Shown: piece after piece, positions 17,500 through 25,027 of the stretch
Layout: each line of letters starts with the position of its first letter
Numbering within the stretch: the stretch's first letter is position 1
From: Actinomadura sp. DC4
GTDB taxonomy: Bacteria; Actinomycetota; Actinomycetes; Streptosporangiales; Streptosporangiaceae
Assembly: GCF_030406325.1 (NCBI RefSeq)
Contig: NZ_JAUEQY010000019.1
Coordinates: forward strand, 158,013 to 222,012
Length of the DNA: 64,000 nucleotides
Reading direction: 5' to 3'
The notes under the pieces: generated by a model
The model's input: the letters and a program-made list of their open reading frames with translations, nothing else
The model's database searches: none
Told to the model about the DNA's origin: nothing
Position numbers and translations under genes: made by a program

Positions 17500-18432
17500 T
17501 CACGGCTTCGGCCGCCTGAAGTGATCCCATCCGGCCGGCCCGTAAGAGCGCCCGTCGACGGTCACGCCGGGCTTTCCGGCCACCACCGTCCCGATGACCT
17601 GCCACTCCGCGGGAAGCGCCGCGACCGGCGGGAACGTCGCGGCGAAGGCGTGATCTTCGCCACCGGTCAGCGCCATCACGCGCCCCTCCGGCACCGGCGG
17701 GCCCGGCACCGCGGCGCCCTCGACCTCGACGCGGACCCCGCTCGCCTCCGCGAGATGCCCGAGATCCTGGACGAGCCCGTCGCTGACGTCGAGCATCGCG
17801 GTGGCGCCGAGCTCGCGGGCGCGCAGGGCCGCGGCGTACGGCGGGCGCGGGCGCCGGTGGGCGCCGACCAGGTCGGCCGGCTCGATGAGGCCACGCGAGA
17901 GCAGGTCGAGCCCTGCCGCCGCGTGGCCGAGCCGCCCGCAGACCGCGACCACGTCGCCGGGGCGCGCGCCGGAACGCGTGATCGGCGGCCCGTCCAGCGC
18001 GCCGAGCGCGGTCACCGCGAGCAGGACCGAGTCGGCGCCCACGACGTCGCCGCCGGCCACCGAGGCCGACACCTCCGCGCACTCGTCGCGCAGCCCGTCA
18101 CACAGCGCCTCCACCCAGTCGACGGCGGTGTCGCCCGGCACGCCGAACCCGAAGAGCAGCGCCGTGGGCCGCGCCCCCATCGCGACGACGTCCGCGAGGT
18201 TCTGCGCGGCGGCCTTGCGCCCGATGTCGTACGGCGGTGACCAGTCGCGGCGGAAGTGCCGTCCTTCGAGCAGCACGTCGGTGGTCGCGACCACCCGTCC
18301 GCCCGGCGCGGCCACGATCGCGGCGTCGTCGCCGGGACCGAGCAGAACGCCGGGCCCGGAGCCCGTCCCACGGCTCAGACGTGCGGTGATTCGCGCGATG
18401 ATCCCGAACTCGCCGAGTTCCCCGACGGTGAT
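17500..18432 (-). CDS. thiL: Thiamine-monophosphate kinase, probable ATC start
   Basis: 310 residues if started at the ATC at 18430-18432, which lies 6 bases after a perfect GGAGG. The peptide then reads TVGELGEFGIIARITARL and GPGDDAAIV, the standard ThiL N-terminus with Mg-ATP-binding Asp residues. An in-frame TAG lies two codons before the ATC, and the first ordinary start codon (GTG at 18315) would remove the essential GDDA motif. Later motifs include TTDVLLEGRHF, GGDVVGADS, DVSDGLVQDL and GGEDHAF. ThiL makes thiamine diphosphate from the monophosphate. Either ATC is used or the start base is a mutation or error. Confidence 0.9.
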   Translation of the reverse strand: MTVGELGEFGIIARITARLSRGTGSGPGVLLGPGDDAAIVAAPGGRVVATTDVLLEGRHFRRDWSPPYDIGRKAAAQNLADVVAMGARPTALLFGFGVPGDTAVDWVEALCDGLRDECAEVSASVAGGDVVGADSVLLAVTALGALDGPPITRSGARPGDVVAVCGRLGHAAAGLDLLSRGLIEPADLVGAHRRPRPPYAAALRARELGATAMLDVSDGLVQDLGHLAEASGVRVEVEGAAVPGPPVPEGRVMALTGGEDHAFAATFPPVAALPAEWQVIGTVVAGKPGVTVDGRSYGPAGWDHFRRPKP

Positions 18433-18494
18433 GACCTACCTCCAGTGAAGACACGGTACGGTGGCCGCCTGACGGCAGTCCCAGGGAGGACGTG

Positions 18495-18728
18495 ATGGTG
18501 CAGGCCTACATCCTCATTCAGACCGAGGTCGGCAAGGCTGCCGACGTGGCTCGTGAGATCTCCGGCATTCAGGGCGTGACCCTGGCCGAAGACGTCACCG
18601 GACCCTATGACGTGATCGTCCGCGCCGAGGCGAACAACGTCGACGAGCTCGGCAAGCTCGTCGTCGCGCAGATCCAGTCGGTCGAGGGGATCACGCGGAC
18701 ACTGACGTGTCCCATCGTGCACATCTGA
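18495..18728 (+). CDS. Lrp/AsnC ligand-binding (RAM) domain protein
   Basis: 77 residues from an ATG with a GGGAGGA site. It is a stand-alone alpha/beta RAM domain (AYILIQTEVGKAADVAREI, then GPYDVIVRAEANNVDEL) with no DNA-binding helix-turn-helix. Such small proteins form oligomers and may bind amino acids. It is divergent from thiL, a conserved actinobacterial neighbourhood, and is followed 4 bases later by the DUF3515 frame, suggesting an operon. Confidence 0.9.
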   Translation: MVQAYILIQTEVGKAADVAREISGIQGVTLAEDVTGPYDVIVRAEANNVDELGKLVVAQIQSVEGITRTLTCPIVHI

Positions 18729-18759
18729 CGCGGTGTCCTTCCTGCCGCCAGTCTGCACC

Positions 18760-19224
18760 ATGAGACGCTCGCTGGCGGTGGGCGGCCCGCTCACCGCGCT
18801 GGTCCTGGTGGCGGGCTGTGGCGCCGGAGCCGTCGAGGCGCCCGTGCCGAGACCTCCCGCGTCGATCGCGCGCCTCTGCCAGACCCTGCGTGATCGGCTG
18901 CCGGCGAAGGTCCACGGACGGTCCCGGCGCTCGACCACACCCAAGTCCCCCCTCGTCACCGCGTGGGGCTCGCCCGCGATCGTGGTGCGCTGCGGCATGC
19001 CCCGGCCCCTGGCTCTGAAGCCCACCTCGGACCTCGTCGTGATCAACGGCCTCAACTGGCTGCCGGTGCCGCCGGACCGCCCGGTCACCTTCACCGCGGT
19101 CGGGCGGCAGGCCTACATCGAGGTGACCGTCCCGGCTGCGTACGAGCCGCCCGGCGACGTGCTGATCGAGCTGGGCGGCCCGATCAAGGCGGCCGTCCCC
19201 GCCACGCCCGACGGCTCTCTCTGA
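18760..19224 (+). CDS. DUF3515 family lipoprotein
   Basis: 154 residues from ATG 18760 (a GTG at 18733 is an alternative that would couple it to the upstream gene). A lipoprotein signal peptide MRRSLAVGGPLTALVLVAGC places the lipidated Cys at 20. The mature part contains VVRCGMPRPLAL and GLNWLPVPPD, typical of DUF3515. The family is found next to thiL and the Lrp-like gene in actinomycetes and has no known function. Its stop is 1 base from the convergent GH65 stop. Confidence 0.85.
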   Translation: MRRSLAVGGPLTALVLVAGCGAGAVEAPVPRPPASIARLCQTLRDRLPAKVHGRSRRSTTPKSPLVTAWGSPAIVVRCGMPRPLALKPTSDLVVINGLNWLPVPPDRPVTFTAVGRQAYIEVTVPAAYEPPGDVLIELGGPIKAAVPATPDGSL

Positions 19225-19225
19225 C

Positions 19226-21568
19226 TCACTCGGCCCGGCGGCGCGGCCGTCGTCCGTGCGGCTGCGTGGGTTCGGGCCGTACGGGAGGCGCGGTCACCGG
19301 GCGGCTGACCGCGCCGCCGTTCAGCGCCAGCGTGTCGCCGTTGTGGCCGATCTCCAGCGGCTCCCCGCCGAGCAGCTCGTACGTCGCCTCGTGCGCGGTG
19401 ACGTGGATCTTCAGCCGGCGGCCGCGGAACCGCATGCGGAAGATCAGCCGGGTGATCCCGCCGGGCAGCCGCGGCGTGAAGCTCAGCCGGTCGTCCTGGA
19501 CGCGCATCCCGCCGAACCCGGCCACCAGCGCGGTCCACGCGCCGGCCAGCGAGGCGATGTGCAGCCCGTCGCGGGTGTTGTGCTCCAGGTCGCCGAGGTC
19601 CATCAGGGCGGCCTCGCCGAGATAGTCGTGGGCGAGGTCGAGGTGGCCGGTCTCGGCGGCGATCACCGCCTGCGTGCAGGCGGACAGCGACGAGTCGCGT
19701 ACGGTCAGCGCCTCGTAGTAGGCGAAGTTGCGCGCCTTCTGCTCGTCGGTGAAGGCGTCGCCGCGCAGGTGCATGGCCAGGACGAGGTCCGCCTGCTTGA
19801 CGACCTGCTTGCGGTAGATGTCGAAGTAGGGGAAGTGCAGCAGGAGGGGGTACTGGCTCGCGTCGGTGTTCTCGAAGTCCCACGGGGCGTGGTCGGTGAA
19901 GCCCTCGCTCTGCGGATGCACCTTGAGCCGCTCGTCCCAGGGGATGTACATGTCGGTCGCCGCGTCGCGCCAGGAGGCGGTCTCCTCGTCGGTGACGCCG
20001 AGCTTCTCGGCCTGCACGGGGTAGCGTTCGGCCAGGTCGGCGGCCGACTGGAGGTTCTCCTGCGCCATGAGGTTGGTGAAGACGTTGTCGTCGGCGATGG
20101 CGCTGTACTCGTCCGGCCCGGTGACGCCGTCGATGCGGAACCTCCCCTGCGCGTCGTGGTGGCCGAGGCTGCGCCACAGCCGGGCGGTCTCCACGAGGAG
20201 TTCGAGGCCGACCTCGCGGGCGAAGTCCTCGTCGCCGGTCGCGGCCAGGTAGCGGGTGACGGCCTGCGCGATGTCGGCGCCGATGTGGAAGGCCGCCGTG
20301 CCCGCCGGCCAGTAGCCGGAGCACTCGTCGCCCTCGATCGTCCGCCACGGGAACGCCGCGCCGGCCAGGCCGAGCTGCTCGGCGCGCGCCTTGGCGTGGT
20401 CGAGCGTCGAGTGCCGCCACCGCAGCGCGTCCGCGACCGTCCTCGGCTGCGTGTAGGTGAGCACGGGCAGAACGAACGACTCGGTGTCCCAGAACGTGTG
20501 CCCGTCATAGCCCGGCCCGGTCAGCCCCTTGGCCGAGATGGGCCGCCGCTCGCCGCGCGCTCCGGCCTGCAGCACGTGGAACAGCCCGAAGCGCACCGCC
20601 TGCTGCACCTCGGGGTCGCCGTCGACCTCCACGTCGGCACCGTCCCAGAAGTCATCGAGGTAGTCGCGCTGCTCGCGCAGCAGACCGTCCCAGCCGGACA
20701 GCCGCGCCGCGGCCATCGCCGCGATGACCTGGTCGTGCAGAGCGGGCCGGGACCGCTGGCTGGACCAGCCGTACGCGAGGTACTTGACGACGCGCAGCTT
20801 CTGGCCGGGTTCGAGGCTCGTGGCCACGGTGACGCGCCCGACGTCCTCGCTGGCGTCGGTGTCGATGTGGCCGTCGGGGCTGTCGATCTCGTGGGACATC
20901 GCCGCGCCGACGCGCAGCCCGCTCTCGCGGGTGCAGTGGACCATGACGACGCCCCGGTCGCGCGCGACGGACTCCTCCACCACGAGCGGGTTGTGGACGG
21001 CGGCGGAGGCGCGCGGGTCGTTGTCGCCGCCCGGCAGCGACTCGTTGGCGACGAGCTCGGACTGGAGCACGACGCGGACCTTCTCATCCACCGCCTCGAC
21101 CTCGTACCGGATCGCGGCGACGGACCGCTGGACCAGCGAGACGAGGCGCACCGAGCGCACCCGGACCGTGTCACCCGCCGGAGAGGTCCACTCGGCCGTA
21201 CGCGTCAGCGTGCCGGCCCGCAGGTCCAGGAGCCGCTCGTGCCAGCGCAGCTCGCCGTACCGGACGTCGAACGGCTCGTCGTTGACCAGCAGCCGGATCA
21301 GCTTGCCGTTGGTGACGTTGATGATCGTCTGACCGGACTCCGGATAGCCGTAGCCGGCCTCGGCGTACGGCAGCGCTCGCAGCTCGTACACGGAGTTGAG
21401 GTAGGTGCCCGGCAGCCCGTGCGGCTCCCCCTCGTCGAGGTTGCCCCGCAGGCCGACGTGCCCGTTGGACAGGGCGAAGACCGACTCGCTCTGCGCGAGC
21501 GTGTCGAGGTTCAGTCGCTGTTCGCGCACGCACCACGGCTCCACCGCGTACGCGGCCTGCTTGATCAC
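19226..21568 (-). CDS. Glycoside hydrolase family 65 disaccharide phosphorylase
   Basis: 780 residues. The N-terminal beta-sandwich begins AYAVEPWCVREQRL, followed by an (alpha/alpha)6 barrel with GHTFWDTESF and the catalytic Glu in DGVTGPDEYSA, then KQADLVLAM in the phosphate-binding region and a C-terminal jelly-roll. GH65 enzymes phosphorolyse alpha-glucosidic disaccharides (maltose, trehalose, kojibiose, nigerose) to beta-glucose 1-phosphate. The overlapping upstream gene is a beta-phosphoglucomutase, which would convert that product to glucose 6-phosphate. The exact disaccharide is not readable. No signal peptide, so it acts on imported sugar. Confidence 0.92.
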   Translation of the reverse strand: MIKQAAYAVEPWCVREQRLNLDTLAQSESVFALSNGHVGLRGNLDEGEPHGLPGTYLNSVYELRALPYAEAGYGYPESGQTIINVTNGKLIRLLVNDEPFDVRYGELRWHERLLDLRAGTLTRTAEWTSPAGDTVRVRSVRLVSLVQRSVAAIRYEVEAVDEKVRVVLQSELVANESLPGGDNDPRASAAVHNPLVVEESVARDRGVVMVHCTRESGLRVGAAMSHEIDSPDGHIDTDASEDVGRVTVATSLEPGQKLRVVKYLAYGWSSQRSRPALHDQVIAAMAAARLSGWDGLLREQRDYLDDFWDGADVEVDGDPEVQQAVRFGLFHVLQAGARGERRPISAKGLTGPGYDGHTFWDTESFVLPVLTYTQPRTVADALRWRHSTLDHAKARAEQLGLAGAAFPWRTIEGDECSGYWPAGTAAFHIGADIAQAVTRYLAATGDEDFAREVGLELLVETARLWRSLGHHDAQGRFRIDGVTGPDEYSAIADDNVFTNLMAQENLQSAADLAERYPVQAEKLGVTDEETASWRDAATDMYIPWDERLKVHPQSEGFTDHAPWDFENTDASQYPLLLHFPYFDIYRKQVVKQADLVLAMHLRGDAFTDEQKARNFAYYEALTVRDSSLSACTQAVIAAETGHLDLAHDYLGEAALMDLGDLEHNTRDGLHIASLAGAWTALVAGFGGMRVQDDRLSFTPRLPGGITRLIFRMRFRGRRLKIHVTAHEATYELLGGEPLEIGHNGDTLALNGGAVSRPVTAPPVRPEPTQPHGRRPRRRAE

Positions 21569-22290
21569 AGGAGCTCCTCCAGGTCCTTGACGACGAGATC
21601 GGCGCCGTGGCGCTTCAGGGCCTCGGCCTGGCCGACGCGGTCGACGCCGACGACGAACGCGAAGTGGCCGGCCCGGCCCGCCTCCACCCCCGCGAGGGCG
21701 TCCTCGAACACCACGGCCTGGCCGGCCGGCACGCCGAGGGCCGCGGCCCCGGCGAGGAACATGTCCGGGGCCGGCTTGCCGGCGAGGTCGCGCTCCTTGG
21801 CGGTCACGCCGTCCACGCGCGCCTCGAACAGGTCCGCGATGCCGGAGGAGTCCAGCACCTGGGCGGTGTTGGCGCTGGAGGAGACCACGGCGGTACGGAG
21901 CCCGGCCTCGCGGGCCGCGCGGACGTAGCGGATCGAACCGTCGTACAGCTCGACGCCGTCCTGGCGGATCTTCTCCAGCACCAGCTCGTTCTTGCGCTCG
22001 CTCAGCCCGGTGATCGTGGGCGCACCCGGGGGGTCGTCCGGCGAGCCCTCGGGCAGGTCGATGCCGCGCGACTGCAGGAACGACCGCGTGCCGTCCTCAC
22101 GGCGCTTGCCGTCGACGTACTCGTCGTAGTCGCCCTCCGGGTCGAACGGCGTGAACGACGCGCCGTCGCGATCACGAAGGAACTCGTCGAACATCTGCTT
22201 CCACGCCGCCGCATGGACGGTCGCGGTGCGGGTCAGCACCCCGTCCATGTCGAACAGGCACGCCGTGGCGGCGTCTGGCAGGCCGAGCAT
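21565..22290 (-). CDS. Beta-phosphoglucomutase family HAD hydrolase
   Basis: 241 residues from an ATG at 22288-22290 with GGGGAGGG upstream. HAD motifs are present: nucleophile region CLFDMDGVLTRTATVH, motif II VVSSSAN, motif III Lys in GKPAPDMF and motif IV VVFEDALAGVEAG. It likely isomerises beta-glucose 1-phosphate to glucose 6-phosphate. The last 4 bases overlap the GH65 start, so the pair is translationally coupled, as in other actinobacteria. Confidence 0.9.
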   Translation of the reverse strand: MLGLPDAATACLFDMDGVLTRTATVHAAAWKQMFDEFLRDRDGASFTPFDPEGDYDEYVDGKRREDGTRSFLQSRGIDLPEGSPDDPPGAPTITGLSERKNELVLEKIRQDGVELYDGSIRYVRAAREAGLRTAVVSSSANTAQVLDSSGIADLFEARVDGVTAKERDLAGKPAPDMFLAGAAALGVPAGQAVVFEDALAGVEAGRAGHFAFVVGVDRVGQAEALKRHGADLVVKDLEELL

Positions 22291-22377
22291 GTGTCCCTCC
22301 CCGTCGTCGGTGAACGACACATGCTTACCCGATCGAGCCGTCTCAACCGCCACGATCCGCCGATCCGCGCGCGGTGC

Positions 22378-23400
22378 TCAGGTCGGCAGGCCGACCGCCC
22401 GCTCGCCGCTGCGGCGCTGCTGGATGATGACCGCGACGACGAGAAGCGCGCCCTGGGCGACGTTCTGCCAGAACGTGTTGACGCCCACGACGTTGAGGCC
22501 GTTGTTGAGCGCGCCGAGCAGCAACACGGCCAGCAGGGTGCCGCCGACGCCGCCCTTGCCGCCCTTCAGCGCGCAGCCGCCGAGGGCCGCGGCGGTGATC
22601 GACTGGAGTTCGAGCCCCTCACTGCCGCTGGTCGGCTGCCCGGAGCCGGTACGCGCGGTGAGGACGATGCCGGCCACCGCCGCGACGATGCCCGCCAGCG
22701 CGTACACCGCGATCAGGTACTTGTTGATGTTGATGCCGGCGAGGCGCGCGGCGGTGTCGTTGCCGCCGATCGCGTAGACGTTCCGCCCGATGTCGGTGTA
22801 CTTCAGCATCAGGTGCACGAGGATCGCGACGACGATCAGGATGCAGACCTGCACCGGGATACCGGCGATCCGGCCGCGGGCGATGAAGATGAACAGGTCG
22901 TCGCCGAGGACGAAGCCCTGCGCGCGCCCGCCGGAGATGAGCTGGGCGACGCCCTTGTACGCGGCGAGGCCGGCCAGGGTCGCGATGACCGGGTTGACGC
23001 GGCCGTACACGATGATGAGGCCGTTGAGGATGCCGATCACGACGCCCAGGCCGATGGCCGCGGCCATGCCGAGCAGCGGGTTGTGCCCGGTCGAGGTGAA
23101 GGCCATCGCGGAGATGACCGAGGCGACGCCGGTCTGCGAGCCGACGGAGATGTCCATCGCGCCGCAGATGATCACGACGGTCTGCACCACGGCGAGCAGC
23201 CCGGCCACGGTCGCGGCCTCGCCGATCACCTGTACGTTGTCCCAGGTGAGGTAGCCGGAGTTCAGCCAGCTGAAGATCGCGACGACGACGATGAGCGCAC
23301 CGACGAGGCTGACGTTCTGCGGGCCGATGGTGGACAGGATCCGGCGCGGCGTCCGCTCCTTCGGCGGGGTGTCCACCGGCTCGCGGGTGGCGGTTGTCAT
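22378..23400 (-). CDS. Sugar ABC transporter permease (RbsC/MglC family)
   Basis: 340 residues with about nine hydrophobic segments. Family features include ICGAMDISVGSQTGVASV and the loop ATLAGLAAYKGVAQLISGG, plus AALGGCALKGGKGGVGGT near the end. It forms the membrane channel of a CUT2-type monosaccharide importer with the ATPase that overlaps its start by 4 bases and the binding protein at 27.2-28.3 kb. Likely substrate is a pentose or hexose such as galactose, inferred from the neighbouring genes. Confidence 0.93.
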   Translation of the reverse strand: MTTATREPVDTPPKERTPRRILSTIGPQNVSLVGALIVVVAIFSWLNSGYLTWDNVQVIGEAATVAGLLAVVQTVVIICGAMDISVGSQTGVASVISAMAFTSTGHNPLLGMAAAIGLGVVIGILNGLIIVYGRVNPVIATLAGLAAYKGVAQLISGGRAQGFVLGDDLFIFIARGRIAGIPVQVCILIVVAILVHLMLKYTDIGRNVYAIGGNDTAARLAGININKYLIAVYALAGIVAAVAGIVLTARTGSGQPTSGSEGLELQSITAAALGGCALKGGKGGVGGTLLAVLLLGALNNGLNVVGVNTFWQNVAQGALLVVAVIIQQRRSGERAVGLPT

Positions 23401-24914
23401 TCTTGTCCCTCCGATAGCGACGTGGTGAGGTCCTCCGCCATGGCGAGGCCGAGGATGGCCTCCTCGGAAGCGTCGGCCCGGTCGAGCTCGCCGGTGATGT
23501 GGCCGTTCTGCATGACGATGACGCGGTCGGCCAGTCCGAGCACCTCGGGGAGCTCGGACGAGATGACGAGGACGGCCACGCCCGAGCGGGCGAGGTCGTC
23601 GATGAGGTGGTAGATCTCCGCCTTGGCGCCGACGTCGATGCCGCGGGTGGGCTCGTCCAGGATCAGCAGCTTGGGCTTGCGGGCCAGCCAGCGGGCGAGC
23701 ACGACCTTCTGCTGGTTGCCGCCGGACAGCTTGCGCACCTCGTGCTCGATGTTCGGCGTGCGCACGTTGAGCCGGTCGACGTACTCCCTGACCAGCTTCC
23801 GTTCCTCGGCGCGTCTGACGAAGCGGAAGCGGCGGAGCCGGTCCAGGACGACCAGAGAGGTGTTGTCGCGGACCGAGCGTTCGAGCAGCAGCGCCTGGGC
23901 CTTGCGCTCCTCGGGCGCGTACCCCATTCCGGCGCGTACGGCGTCGCTCGGCTGCCGCAGGCGCACGCGCCTTCCGTCCACCCGTACCTGCCCGGAGCGG
24001 ATCGGCAGGTCGCCCACCAGCGCCCCGGCCAGCTCCGAGCGGCCCGCGCCCACGAGCCCGGCCAGGGCCACGACCTCGCCGGCGTTGACGTTGAAGGAGA
24101 TGTCGCGCACGTCATCGGAGGTGACGCCGTCGACCTCCAGGACCACCTTGTCCGTGGCGGAGTGGTCGCGGGCGAACATCGCGGACAGGTCGCGGCCGAC
24201 CATCATCCGCACGATCTCGTTCTCGTCGGTCTCGGACGCGTCGCGGACGCCGACCAGGCCGCCGTCGCGCAGCACCGCGATCCGGTCGGCGAGCTGGAAG
24301 ATCTCCTGCAGCCGGTGGGAGACGTACACGACGGCGAGCCCTTCCTCGCGCAGCCGCCGGATGAGGGTGAACAGAGCCTCCACCTCGTGCTCGGACAGCG
24401 ACGAGGTCGGCTCGTCGAACGCGATCACCTTCGCGTCGGAGGTCAGCGCGCGCAGGATCTCCACGATCTGCCGCTGGGCGGGCGTGAGGCGCGAGCCGAG
24501 CGTGTCCGGGCTGATCACGCGCTCGAAGCCGAGGCGTTCGAGGTCGGCGCGGACGCGCCGGTTGAGGGCGGCCCGGTCGAGGCCGCGGCCGGCCCTGCGG
24601 GGCAGCGCGCCGAGGTAGACGTTCTCGGCCACCGACACGTGCGGCACGATCTCCGGCTCCTGCGGGATGACCCGGATGCCGGCCTGCCGCGCGTCGGCCG
24701 GCGTGTGCAGCTTGAACGGCTCGCCGTCGAAGAGGATCTCCCCTTCGTCCGGCAGGTAGTCGCCGCTCATGATCTTGATCAGCGTGGACTTGCCGGCGCC
24801 GTTCTCGCCCATGAGCGCGGTCACCGCCCCGCCGGGGAAGTCCAGCGAGACGTCGTTCAGCGCCCGTACGCCGGCGAACCGCTTGGAGATCCCTATAACG
24901 GACAGTTCGGTCAT
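23397..24914 (-). CDS. Sugar ABC transporter ATP-binding protein (RbsA/MglA family)
   Basis: 505 residues with two ABC cassettes in tandem, the CUT2 arrangement. The first has Walker A GENGAGKST at about 35-43, a divergent signature LTPAQRQ and Walker B VIAFDEPTSS. The second has the degenerate P-loop GLVGAGRSE, signature LSGGNQQ and LLILDEPTRG. It energises import through the permease encoded next. A hairpin lies between it and the upstream alpha-galactosidase. Confidence 0.95.
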   Translation of the reverse strand: MTELSVIGISKRFAGVRALNDVSLDFPGGAVTALMGENGAGKSTLIKIMSGDYLPDEGEILFDGEPFKLHTPADARQAGIRVIPQEPEIVPHVSVAENVYLGALPRRAGRGLDRAALNRRVRADLERLGFERVISPDTLGSRLTPAQRQIVEILRALTSDAKVIAFDEPTSSLSEHEVEALFTLIRRLREEGLAVVYVSHRLQEIFQLADRIAVLRDGGLVGVRDASETDENEIVRMMVGRDLSAMFARDHSATDKVVLEVDGVTSDDVRDISFNVNAGEVVALAGLVGAGRSELAGALVGDLPIRSGQVRVDGRRVRLRQPSDAVRAGMGYAPEERKAQALLLERSVRDNTSLVVLDRLRRFRFVRRAEERKLVREYVDRLNVRTPNIEHEVRKLSGGNQQKVVLARWLARKPKLLILDEPTRGIDVGAKAEIYHLIDDLARSGVAVLVISSELPEVLGLADRVIVMQNGHITGELDRADASEEAILGLAMAEDLTTSLSEGQE

Positions 24915-24937
24915 GAGACCTCCCTCTTCGGAAGCGT

Positions 24938-24971
24938 GACCGAGGCGCTGCGCCGGTCGGTTGCCTCGGTC
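24938..24971 (-). promoter_or_regulatory. Intergenic hairpin upstream of the ABC ATPase gene
   Basis: Perfect 9-base arms GACCGAGGC (24938-24946) and complement (24963-24971) with a 16-base loop. It lies between the alpha-galactosidase terminator and the ATPase start and may be an mRNA-stabilising or attenuating structure. Confidence 0.45.
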
Positions 24972-24995
24972 ATGTCAGCTCCGGGGGTCGGGGAC

Positions 24996-25018
24996 GGGGC
25001 GGCCTGGCCGGCCGCCCC
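24996..25018 (-). terminator. Hairpin terminator after the alpha-galactosidase gene
   Basis: Perfect 9-base stem GGGGCGGCC (24996-25004) and complement (25010-25018) with a 5-base loop, starting 10 bases past the GH27 stop on the minus strand. No T run. It may reduce read-through into the ABC genes. Confidence 0.7.
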
Positions 25019-25027
25019 GCCGGTGGG

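Noticed and set aside
15953..18494. TPP riboswitch near thiD or thiL
   Set aside because: I looked for the conserved CTGAGA and ACCTGA-type elements upstream of both genes and did not see them in the short leaders.
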